DNA of 64,000 bases from Coprinellus micaceus (lineage: Eukaryota; Basidiomycota; Agaricomycetes; Agaricales; Psathyrellaceae). The stretch covers positions 1,426,001 through 1,490,000 of the forward strand of contig OX596334.1 in the NCBI GenBank assembly GCA_951394405.1, read 5' to 3'. A program made the translations under genes and the position numbers. Numbering within the stretch: the stretch's first letter is position 1; every line of letters starts with the position of its first letter. Under the pieces are notes generated by a model. The model searched no databases and was not told the DNA's origin. It saw nothing but the letters and a program-made list of their open reading frames with translations. Of this stretch, positions 9,574 through 20,124 are shown piece after piece.

Positions 9574-11613
9574 ATGGTGTCCATCGAGGTCAAAGTCGGG
9601 GAGACCCTCATAGCGACGAAGGTAAGGGTGCTGCATGCGATGCAGTGCAACACGGGCGCTTGCTGATCATGGTCTCGCTGGGGGTTCTTAGTACACATAT
9701 GGTGCGTCTGCTACCTCAGACTCATGGCGAGGGTGTGGCCTGGCTGATAACCATCGGGCACCGTGTGCAGTGGCATCTACTACGCTCTTGTTTTGGGACA
9801 TGGCTCTTACGGCCAATCAAGAGGTATTCGACGCGGTCCTTTGAGCTTCGGCGCGACATTGCTCTGATCATTGGCTCTGGGATCACAGTACGAGCGCGTT
9901 TGGAAAGCCAAGAAGTGCTTTGGGAGGACACTGTTCCTTTGGGTGAGTCGCTAATGCTGGGTCGCAACCTGCATTACATTGATCCCTCCATTCTCAACTA
10001 GAACAGATACCTTCCACCAGCCATCTTCATTCTAGACCTGGCAGGTGCGTCCGAAACAATTGCCATCGGGTACGAGAGTGGGTACCTAGTTCCAAGCAGC
10101 TCAGTTTAAATGGGACCCGAGCACAAAGGTGCGATGCCTGCCCCTGGCTCTATTCTCGTCTATTCTGAACATATCGCCCTAGTTGTGAGTTGTTTCGGGG
10201 CCAGACGTTCGAGGGCGCGTTCAATGACGGACGCTGACACTCTGGCGTGTCGACAGCTGCAAAGCCTACGAGCTAACCTCAACACTACTGGACTTCATCG
10301 TAATCGCGATCGTCGAATGTGAGTATGCCCTGACGTAACTCGTGGATGTCGTGACATGGTGCTGAGAGCCGTGTCGTAACCTTTCGTCGCAGGTATCCTC
10401 ATCATCCGAACCCATGCCCTTTACTCCAACACGACGTTGTTCTATTCCCTGGCCTTCTTCGCGACAGTGCGTATGCGACCCTTCGATTGGCTTCTGCGAC
10501 GGTAACACGATGGTTCCAGCTCTCCCTCATCAACATGTTCGTTTGTTTCATGATCATCTTTCACCAAACAACATGTTCGTCTTTGCATTGCTTCCATCAT
10601 AGGTTCTTTCACACCAACTCCCCACAGTTGTTCCAGCGACCAATTATAACTTGGTCGGGTGTCTCTCCGGGTGTACGCAGCCGCTATGCAAGCCACTTTT
10701 GATCGTCTTTTGGATCCCCTTCCTTTTGTTCGAGACTTGTGAGTGTCCATTTTTGACAAGCCCGTCCCGGTAAGTTTATGATCTGACGAGTATTCCCACC
10801 TCACAGCCATTTTTGTGCTTACTGTCTGGAAGTCATACCGCACATGTATGTGCTTCTCATCCACCTTTTGTGAAGTCATTGTGAGCGCCAGACCGACCCT
10901 TGAGCTTTGATAGTTATGGCGACGCAAATGAGGGGCGACAACTATGGGAAGAGACTCATCGAAGCACTACTATTTAGAGATGGTAAGCATCCAGAGCTGT
11001 TTGTAATGCCAGAACTGACGGAAACCTGGGGAGGTAGGGATGATATATTATCTCGGTAAGAACACTCCCGACCCATTCGTTGTTGCAGTCTTTTGCTCAC
11101 GGTGCCACTCGTAATAGCTATCATGGGTCCGTTTGTCACACCGTTTGCCCGCTGAAATGTCGCTGATGTGGCCTTACTTCTCAACAGCTACCTCTCTCAT
11201 GAACTTCTTTATTTGGATTTTCGATCCGTTTGCGTCGTATCTGGCCGTGGGGTATGTTCCCGCACGCTCTAAGGCTTACTTATGCTCAAAGGACATACTC
11301 CAGCATTTTGAAGTGCTTGCAAGCGACAATTTGTTCGAGGTACGTCCCTGTTCCCTATCGAACCCGTGAGGCCTATCTGTGACGATGAGCGATCGACAGA
11401 TTGCTTCTGAATATCCGAGGCATGCTAGAACCCCAGTACATGCAGTCAGTCTCAGCAGTGACACGGACAGCCGACGTTTCTCTCGCAACCGTAGATAGAC
11501 ATCGACAGTCGGCATGGACAAAAAGTTTCGCAGACTTTGAGACAGTGCATCTTCAGTCACTGGAATGGAAGCCTGACGAGATTCGTGAGGAACCTCGCTA
11601 TAGAGATGGTTAG
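9574..11613 (+). CDS. DUF6533-type seven-transmembrane protein
   Basis: This is a membrane protein of the family common in agaricomycetes; its function is unknown. Manual splicing gives many small exons: 9574-9621 (MVSIEVKVGETLIATK), a 10-nt exon 9692-9701, 9771-9823 (VASTTLLFWDMALTANQE), 9889-9942 (YERVWKAKKCFGRTLFLW), 10002-10044, 10100-10128, then from 10257 onwards. Hydrophobic segments follow in order, for example LLDFIVIAIVECILIIR, LSLINMFVCFMIIF, LLIVFWIPFLLFE and FFIWIFDPFASYLAV. The family features WDxxLTxxQE, RYL, RTHALY and the C-terminal LLLNIRG are present. Joining 10128 to 10257 leaves a 2-nt phase gap (see findings). The cytosolic tail after LLNIRG is about 60 residues. The assignment rests on pattern recognition of the family layout. 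Confidence 0.8.
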
Positions 11614-11863
11614 CCCCCCGAATATACCCCTACTCTCTGTATCAGTAGTTACTCCCTTGTTCTCGCCTCCCTGGCACTTCCCACTTTGGCGTGGGTGATG
11701 TCGTCACCGATAAATTAGCGCCCAGCATTTGGCGCCATGCTATTTTTAGCACGGCTGACGCGCTGACGTGTCAGCAACGTTTTCCAATTCCCACAGCCGG
11801 AACGAGATTGACTGGGTGCATTTCTATCTCTACCTCTACCTCGTCTCTCCTAAACTCTCCAAG

Positions 11864-12944
11864 ATGGTTCATCCGAGCTCTCTGCTACTCCTGGCACTCT
11901 CTCCGACCATGGCCTACGCGGCCCTTTTCCCGAAAAGCTCGAAAGTGAAGGTACTGGATGCAAGTGGTTTTAAAAAAGCAATGGAGATCAACGTATGTGG
12001 ATAATGGCTTCCATCTTGTCCACAAATGAATTCAACGAAATGTAGGGGACAAGCTTGGTGGCATTTGTTGCGCCATGGTGTGGGGTGAGTTACCTATCTC
12101 TAGCCTACCCAACGTTCTCAATGCCGACTTTCTTCAGCACTGTCAACGATTAGTGCCAGAGTACAGCAAGGCCGCAGAGAGCCTTAACCCTCTGATTTCG
12201 TCCTATGCTGTGGACTGCGACGAGGAGGCAAACAAGAGGCTATGTCATGAGCAGGATGTCAAGGGCTTCCCTACTATGAAGGTACGACAGTAGCCGCCCT
12301 TCAGTGCCGCATAGCTCAACTCAACCGGATTTCAGCTCTTCCCGAGAGGCAAGCACCTGGCACCCATCACGTACGAAGGGGAGCGCATGGCTGGTGCGAT
12401 CTTCAAATTCGCCAGCCTACGAGTCCCGAACGGCCCCGACAAGATTATGAAGACGTCTGATATCAAGCCTTGGATCAAGAAGGTAGACCCTCACTTATCC
12501 TGACGAATGAATTGCTTGCTCACCGCTTACTTGTATGCAGCACAAGAAGTCAATTCGTACCCTTCTCCTGACTAAGGATTCGAAGGTCCCCCTTCTATGG
12601 AAAGTTCTGGCTAGCAAGTACCACGGGAGGCTTAGGTTTGGGACCCACCGTGACGAAAAGAATGTCGCTGGTTCAGAGGTCGGCGTTTCACTTGGGGAGG
12701 TCAAGTCGAAAGTCTTGATTTTCTCAGAAGGTTCTCTAGACCCTTCCGTCTATGAAGGTGCGTCATCCAGGCTCACTGTCGCGTTTTACTTGACTCAGCC
12801 ATATCATGTACAGGCAAGACCAAGCTGAAGGAGCTCACTCAATTCTTCGACTCTGTCCTGGACGGTTCAGCCGAGCTGAAACCCGTGAAGGCAAAGAGTG
12901 AGCCTGAGGGCGCGAGCCCAGAGCCTCCGAAGGATGAGCTGTAG
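11864..12944 (+). CDS. ER thioredoxin-fold protein disulfide isomerase with KDEL retention signal
   Basis: A signal peptide (MVHPSSLLLLALSPTMAYA) is followed by one thioredoxin domain whose active site APWCGHCQRL is assembled across an intron that splits WCG from HCQ. Further hallmarks are YAVDCDEEANKRLC, the cis-proline segment KGFPTMKLF and a second thioredoxin-like region with LLLTKDSKVPLLWKVL. The protein ends PPKDEL, an ER-retrieval signal. The layout (one active CGHC domain plus an inactive second domain) resembles Mpd1/PDIA6-like fungal oxidoreductases rather than the two-active-site PDI1. It should form or rearrange disulfides in secretory proteins such as the secreted and membrane proteins encoded nearby. 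At least six exons. Confidence 0.9.
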
Positions 12945-13526
12945 ATTATGTCTGATGTGTGCCTTATTTAAACTGTACTCCCCCATCTCGCTGTGACCCC
13001 CTCTGGTGAGACGTAAGCAGGCTATATCGTGCCTTAATCAAGACCCACTTCCCAACCCTATGAAGATGGCGTACAAGCCTAGAAACATAGGGACGAGCAT
13101 CACCGACATGCCAAAGAAACTCGTCTATCGTCGACACATCGTTTGGAAGAGCCCCCACTTCTTACCGGGCAGCGAGGAGTCATACGTGTGGGGGTTCAAC
13201 GAATGAGGGAGAACAAGGGGCATCTTACTGGAAAGGTGATAGGACCGACAAGGGCTGATGGCACGATTGCATAAGCACCCGCTTAGCGCAAACATGAGCT
13301 GTTATGAGGAGATTTTGAAGCAAAAATGCGAGCGGCTTCAAAGGAGAGAATATAATCTAGCATCATGGCCACTGTTATCGACCGTCCGGGCTTACAAGGT
13401 GCGAGAGATTGGAACCGTAAATCCGCTAGCTGACTTCAACAATGGTCCCCGTCTATAAAGGAATCAGCATTGACCACCTGGAGATAGATCGGCACGTACT
13501 CACCCTGGCCAGCTCTGGAAAGTTAC
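12945..13526. other. intergenic, convergent gene ends
   Basis: About 580 bases between the converging PDI-like gene and MYND gene 2. I see only short non-homologous reading frames and no repeat; presumably 3' untranslated regions. Confidence 0.5.
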
Positions 13527-15904
13527 CTAGGGCCCACTGTTGATTATTGAGGCAATACAGTACGGGACTGTGCAGAGCTCTTTATTTTTTCCTGGGACTC
13601 GGAGCGCCTCTTGCATCGCCGCCCACTCGAAATTGGCACCTGTTACTTGCATCACTATGAGAAGGTTCACCCCCCGATTCCCGACGTTGTATATAGTTGA
13701 CACCAAGCGTTGCCCTTCTCCCCAGCCACGGTCCTGGTAGGCTGCAAGGAGAAGCCGGACCCGATGGTCCAGATAGTGCTCAGTCGTCTGGGCCAAGTCA
13801 CCCCCTGAGACTACAGCAGCTTCAGGCGGGCGATAACGTGCTCTGCGGTATTCCATATACGCATCGATGCCGTACAAAATACCAGGGTAGCCTTCTTCCA
13901 ACACCAGGATTGAAGGTTGTTTACTGGAGTTCTCTGCGAGGCCGTTGGGCTCAGTCATTACTACCAGCGCGCTGTGTGCCCCAAGGAGAGCATGGTACTG
14001 GCGGAGAGACTGGCGGTAGGGGATCCTGTCCAAGTTTTCGGCTAAGAGTGTTATTATAGTCAATCCGTCGTCACCCCAAGTGAGTTGAAAAGGCACAGAC
14101 CTCGGCAGAAATCCCTCCTTGCAAGCCTACATTCGTGATGGTGGTTCGTCCTCCAGTCGACCTCTTGGCACTCTCGAGAGCAATACACCAGAGCTTCGCA
14201 CCCGGAACACATATGAGTCGACTTGAACGGGCGATCGTTGTGGCACTGGGGTCAATTGTCAGAATGTAGGATCAATATTACAAGGAGCTAGAGGGGATTG
14301 GTAAGATTCGATCGCACATACTTTGAGGTTGTCACAAAGGGTGTATGAGCGCTCTGGAGGAAGGTGGAGTGCTGCCGCGAGACCGAGCGTCACATCTTTA
14401 AGAAGCATATTCCACTCTGGGTACGGGAAGGTAGGCGCTTGCCAGAGGGTGTTCCCCAAACAACCCACAAGGTCGGACCAGACAGGCCGCATCAGAGTAG
14501 GCTGCTGGTTGCAAGTATCCCGTAACCACTCCAAGCATCCTACAAAGATATTTCGATACTCATCATCGTGGGGTGGTGTGGATTCCATCCCTTCGAGCAA
14601 AGTTGGGACGTACCCGCCCTGTATCACGAAAAGCGATGCTGTTGCAGAGTCTCTCCAGAAGCTTCTGGAGGACAGAGATGTGGCGTTTACAACCTGGATG
14701 ACATCAACGAAGCTCCGAACCATTTCCAGGATCTCGAAGGCATGCCGTCGTTCCTCCCGGTCTCCCTCCCTATCAGTCTTCTTTATCGCCCAGACTTGAA
14801 GTCCCTGCATAAAATCTTTGAGAAAGGTGGACTTCATGAAAATGGTTCGCATGTCAGGGTGCAAGCAAAGTTGTCGCACAATCCCAAGTACGTGCTCAAA
14901 ATACTTGAACACGATCCTCGGCATTGACAAACTCCCGGACTCCGGGGGCGACAGCTCTCCCGAGGAGACCCTGGCAGTAAGTTGCTGTTGCGTTTCACTT
15001 CTGTTGACGTCCGCAAGGGAGCGACACCGAGATATAGTCGCCTCGACGACGGCGGCTCGGAGGCGCTTGAACTTCTTCCCAGGAGTGTAAAGTAGGTCAA
15101 AGATAACCCGCCTAGTCTCGTCGATGAACAGGAGCCTTGAGAACAAATGGATTATTGGGCAGCGTGCGTCCGGTTCAATGTGGAAGTATACGTCGTTGAC
15201 GGCTGGTGCCTTTGCCGTCCAAGCTGCGACCGAGAAGTTGGTCATCTGGGTTGATTTCTTGACCTCGGAGCCAAGGATGCCATTTTCGTTCTTGTAATCC
15301 AGCATATACAGCAACGCCCTGCATTGCCGCGAAGGATCCTCGAAGTGGGCCACGCAGGAGGGCATGCGAGATATCCGCTCTGGAGAAAGGAAGCTAATCC
15401 AAGATGTCAGGTCGTCGAAATGATCGAGGATCGTCCGAACAAGCCGTCCGCGTTGGTTTTCAGGAGAGTATGCCAGGATGATACTGATGCCGTCGGACGC
15501 GCAGAAACTGGCAGCACGAGCTACAGCCGTTGCTCGCCCCACCCCATCGGACGTGCTTTCACCTTGTAGTGATCTATTCTCCATCCACTGAGGTTGGAGA
15601 TGGAAAAAGACCAGGTCCACAAGTTCCCAACGGAAGTTACTACGATCGGCACCACGAAACAGCTGCGCGACAGCGCTGAAGTTGCCTGGCTCCTTCGCAG
15701 CAGCTATAGCCTGCTTGGTCGTCCATTTGATTAACAGGACTGAGGGGATGGTCATATCCGCCATGGTTTGCTTACCTTATCCGAGATAATGCCTGTTGAG
15801 GATGCTCCCTATTATACTCATCTGTTAGCAACAGTCTGCTGAACGAAATGACTACTTACGGTTCTGCCATGATTAGCGCCTCGTCTATGACGGGTGGTAG
15901 ACAT
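13527..15904 (-). CDS. MYND zinc-finger protein 2
   Basis: Proposed exons: MSTTRHRRGANHGRT (from 15904), GASSTGIISDK, a long helical exon beginning AIAAAKEPGNFSAVAQLF, the finger exon near 14100-14250 (CSGCEALVYCSRECQ, VDWRTNHHHEC) and a C-terminal exon to 13527. The start differs from the obvious ATG at 15764: text from 15764 to the conserved AAAK block falls inside an intron, because neighbour gene 3 splices at the same acceptor position to give VIAAAKESGNF. The long exon ends SYTLCDNLKV, the same CDN-x-x-V boundary as the paralogs. The C-terminal exon (YRQSLRQYHALL to the end) is shared with gene 3. MYND domains are protein-interaction modules; no enzyme domain is seen. Transcribed in tandem with gene 3 upstream. 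Confidence 0.82.
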
Positions 15905-16535
15905 GATCAGCCTCGGCTCTATTGAGGATACGTTGGAGCAGAGCAGTGAAGGTGAGATGATGACTGTGGGAGACAGGCGGGAGGCGTGTGACGAATCTTT
16001 GCGTGATGATCGCGTCCTGTCACGCCCACACCTGTCACGCGGCGCGTCTAGGAACAAGCGCCCGTCCCAACCACTCGCCTTGGCACGAAACCTTGTGTGA
16101 GTTGGTAAAATCTGTCGAATAATGGGCACTCCCGGTTACAGTTGCTTACGAGGTCATCCCATCTTTATTTTTACACTTGGAAAACATCATGTACTATAAG
16201 GAAATCTTGCGGCTTCTCATATTAAGCAACATCGCAGGCTGATCATCCTTTCATGTTTATTTTTTGGACGTGGAGACCCGAAACCTCGGCAGCGTGGAGG
16301 CGTAATATTTGCTGGGTGTGGCCATCGAAGCGACCAGTGTAACGTTACCCCCGTCCTCAGTCAGTTCAGAGAAAGATCTCCAACTCCAGGCGTCGTGGAA
16401 GGCGTGAGTCGAACGAAGGTGGCAAATGAATCGTGAACGCTGTGCATGTGGCTATTTCCCCCGTCGGTATATATGAATCCCCGACTACTTTCAGAATCGC
16501 CAGAGAATCTGCGCTTGAGAGGCGATAGGCGGTCC
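15905..16535. other. intergenic between tandem MYND genes 2 and 3
   Basis: About 630 bases containing the 3' untranslated region of gene 3 and the promoter of gene 2. No coding region or repeat recognised. Confidence 0.45.
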
Positions 16536-18883
16536 CTAACTCGAATAATCGGAAACGTCGTCATCCTCGTCTGCTGTAAGTTCAAGGTCAGCGCGTGTTC
16601 ATAAGGTGTCAGACAATGAGGGCGACGGGTGGTAATTAACGTACCTTCGGAATCGTCCAACAAGTCATTGAACATCTCCGTGATGCAGAACAACACTTCA
16701 CACCTTTCCCCCGTCCCTCTTTCCCCATTCCCCCGGCTCCCATCATCCCCCAGGTTTACATCACCCGAACTGGCCATAAACATCGCCCACCCCTTACCCA
16801 TTGCCGCATCCAAACTCTCCACCAAGACTAGAGCCGTCACCTCACGATAACCCAAAGTATACTGTGCCTCAACCAAACGCTGCCCGCATTTCCATCCGTT
16901 CAAGGTATAGTCTTTGATAACTGCCCGGATTCGCTGATCGAGGTAGTGGTCCCACACTGGGGGGTGATCCCCCGAATCGTCTCGGAACCTCGAGACGAGA
17001 CCACATTTCCGTTTGGTATCCGCGACACCGTGGAACTCGGTGTAATCCTTCACATCGTACACCGTTGGAAAGCTGCCGAGAATCAGCACCGAAGGCATAC
17101 TGTCAAGGTCTTCCCGAAGGGAGGGGTTTTCTTCCAGTTCTATAATTGCCCGGTGTGCGGTGAGCTGCGCGTGATTCTGGCGTAGAGATGGACGGTAGTA
17201 GAGTTGATTCGAATTTGCGCCTGAGTTGGCAGACGATGTGGCGTTAGCTCATGGATTATCGCCCAGGTCCGAGTAAACGGCGTACTTCGATGGAAGTCCT
17301 CGCGGGCAAGTTTACATTCCCCGCGATGCAACGCTCTCCAGTCCGCTTCTTGACATTCTTGGGAACAATATGCCATGGCCTCGCAACCAGAACATATTTG
17401 TGGCGAGGAATCAGACCGATCGCGATTGCACTAAACAGCGTTAGCCGAAGGATAGGGTGACTTGAAGGAAAGCGTACGCCGAAGTTATCACAAAGAGAGT
17501 AGCGATTTTTGACCGGGAACAAGCACCCCGCTACGATATCTAGGGCAACGAGCCTGAAAGGTTTGTCCCACCCGGTGTGATTGAAGGTTTGGGTGCGCCA
17601 GAACGACTCTCCCAATAACCTTGTGAGCTCAGTTCTGACCGGTTCGAGTAGGCAGGGGTGTTGGTTGCATGCATTGTGAAGCCAATCCAGGGAGTTCCGG
17701 CAATACACTCCGTGCTCTTTGTTCTGTACTGGGATCGAGCGCAAGCCTTCCAAAAGCACAGCAATGAATCCTCCCCGAACCATCCGAGCAGCAGCAGCGG
17801 TGGAGTTCTTCCAGAATCCTTCGGAAGACACAGTTACACCATTCACGGTATCCGGTTGATCCACCAAGTTCATCGCCATAGCCATGAGATGGAATCCGTG
17901 GTACCAGTCTTCTTGATCCTTTTCGCGTTCACTTTTCTCCAGGAGCCAGATGCGCAATACCCTCGTGAACTCTTCGAAAAATTCCGATTGCATGAAGGCG
18001 CCTCGCATCTCGTTATGGATGGATAGCTGCTGCACGATCCCGAAAATTATCTCTAGGTACTTGAAGATCAACTTCGGGCCCGACACACTGCGATCTGGAA
18101 GGCTTTCGAGATCCTTCCTACTCAGGTTGGCCAGGATTCCGCAGCGGAAAACAGTGGCGTTGATTATGTCGTTACGCAGGCGTTTCGGTCTGAGTGCCGC
18201 ACCGAATAGAACATCGAAGATCCTCCCCTGTGTCTCGTCGGTATATAGGAACCTAGAGAAGAGGTGCATGATGGGACAACGGGCGTCTTCGTCCAGGTTG
18301 AAGCACACCTCGTTCTTGATAGGGTCTTTCGAGATCCACGAGGCGATCGCGTAGTCGACAACCTGGGTCGAGCTATGAAGCGCGGGGGCCATGGCGCAGC
18401 CTTCAAAGTCAAGCATGAAAAGCAGAGTCGTGCACTGGTTCGATGGGTCTGTGAATTGGATCAGGTGTGTCGGAGGTGAGCAGACCCGAGCTGGGGAAAG
18501 GAACCCGAGCCATGAAGCGAAGTCCTCCAGATGAGGGAGGATCCTTCGGGCGAGCTGCGGGCGAAGATTTTGTGGAGCGAGCCCGATGATACCGCTCATT
18601 CCCTGCGTAGCGCAGCAGTTGGCAGCTTGCGCCAACGCCGATGCCCTTTCCATCCTCGCTTGGGGGTCCGTGTACTCGAGAGGTGTCGGGTGCTCCATCC
18701 ATTGCGGCTGCAAATGGTAGAACACAACGTCGACGAGCTCCATGCGGAAATTGGTCTTGGTGAGACCCCCGAAGAGTCTGGCCACAGCGTTGAAGTTTCC
18801 TGATTCTTTCGCAGCAGCTATTACCTGTCACAATGAAAAGGGTATACCAAGGAATCGGGTGCAAAGCGTACTCTGTCGGACAT
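16536..18883 (-). CDS. MYND zinc-finger protein 3
   Basis: Exon 1 is only MSDR (18883-18872), followed by a GTACGC donor and an acceptor leading to VIAAAKESGNFNAVARLFGG. The long helical exon is clearly paralogous to gene 2: shared ELVDVVFYHLQPQWME, DARCPIMHLFSRFLY, FDVLFGA, RSYTLCDN/RYSLCDNFGV. The finger exon near 17280-17420 reads CSGCEAMAYCSQECQ then EADWRALHRGEC. The C-terminal part follows (DYTEFHGVADTKRKCGLVSR onward) and a last exon supplied by an intron at about 16574-16643 ends in the acidic tail ADEDDDVSDYSS with stop at 16536-16538. Function unknown beyond a likely protein-interaction role. The high similarity to gene 2 and their tandem order indicate local duplication. Confidence 0.83.
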
Positions 18884-19289
18884 CGTCGACGCCCTGCCAG
18901 GGGTCTTGGTAGATGAGAAATAAATGAGATTCCGGATTTTCAACGTTCCATATTAGTGAAAGCTCACTGTCGCCTGTTGATAAACTACCCGGCCCCGCCG
19001 CCTGGATGACATTACAGGGCTCTGGCTATGGGTTTTGAATAAGAGATATCGGTTGGGGTGTCGGTAGATCGATGGATACGGAACAGGAGGAAGGCGTTCT
19101 GGATTCTGGATTCTGGGCCGTGACTCCCTGTGGCTCAAAATGGGACGTGACCAGCGCGACCCAATCCACGTGCCCTGTGTCACACCCAGTTCGTCACTGG
19201 CACCGAATCCAAACAAGCGCCCAACCCACTTTCAACCAGTAACCGCCACCCGCGGCCTGGGTGACATACGAGACTTTCCCTCCGCGTAC
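18884..19289. other. intergenic upstream of MYND gene 3 and the SYS1 remnant
   Basis: About 400 bases holding the MYND gene 3 promoter. I find no recognisable SYS1 first or second exon here, so the duplicated block ends at or near 19290. Confidence 0.5.
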
Positions 19290-19740
19290 ACGAACTACTG
19301 CTGGGCATGGAGTGGAGGGTTGGCCACGGGTACGACCAAATACACTGGAACGGGCAGACCGACCCAATACGCCGCTCGACATCTGTCTCTCCTGGCTCGT
19401 AGCCTGCTCTGCCGAGTATGTTCGTCGTCATTCCGCTATCTGCGAGGCGCTAATCGCCCTCTATCATCTACTACCTCTACGTGATCATCCGACGACCACG
19501 CCTCATCCTCGACTTCGCCCTCATTCACGTCTTCAACCACCTTGTATTGACGACATACTCTTCAGCATCGATACCCAGTCAACATTCTTCTACACCTTTC
19601 TTTTTGGGGGCGCAGCCCTTACCATCGTCGCGGCAGAGCAACTCTGCGTTCGGTGCGAAGGTTTGAAGGTCAATTCTGTACGCCCAGAAGACGACGGGCT
19701 CGTTGATGATATGGAGTTGGGTAATTTGCGACGGGCTTAA
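19290..19740 (+). pseudogene. SYS1: 5'-truncated, frameshifted SYS1 pseudogene
   Basis: This stretch aligns by eye with the intact SYS1 gene at 43333-44135, in inverted orientation. The first two exons (WDPLLLISQ and the first membrane segments) are missing. Differences from the intact copy include loss of the stretch encoding KKVGYG, loss of the acceptor AG before the IRRPR exon (CTCTATC here, CTCTAGC in the intact copy), a 1-nt deletion in the segment for the third hydrophobic helix (CCCAGTC here against CCCACGTC), and a 9-nt in-frame deletion in the C-terminal LCVKRE region. The 3' end DDGLVDDMELGNLRR is still readable. It cannot make a full SYS1 protein. Confidence 0.85.
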
Positions 19741-20124
19741 TTGTTACGGTGAGATGTTACTCGATCTCTACCTGCTGCAGTTGTGACTAGTCTGACTGCG
19801 CCGGAGATTTTTGTAGACTTTATGTACGATTACCACCCCGTAATGACCAGCGGCTGCTGCGAGGCCACCTTCTGTGGACCTGGACGGAAGGAGATGCGAA
19901 CAAAGTGCATACCTCTGGCAAAGGGTCACATCACATATTTCCAGATAAGACATGCATTGGAGCTAGTACAACATATCCGCATTGTTCAGGGAAGACTTCG
20001 ATAGGAACCAGGGACTCTTCCTCTCGTTCTCGTGGCTTGAGGTTCGTTATTCAGTATGATCGCATTCTCGTTCTAACAATATGTTAGGGCCAAAACCATT
20101 ATACAGGTGAATACGAACGTACCT
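19741..20124. other. convergent intergenic between SYS1 remnant and tyrosinase A
   Basis: About 380 bases with patchy similarity to the reverse complement of 42951-43332, for example the shared GTGAGAT after the SYS1 stop. It should contain the tyrosinase 3' untranslated region. No other feature seen. Confidence 0.5.

Noticed and set aside
9574..11613. Pheromone-receptor (STE3) or mating-type B locus interpretation of the seven-helix protein
   Set aside because: Motifs match the DUF6533 layout, not STE3; no CaaX-ending pheromone precursor was found nearby.
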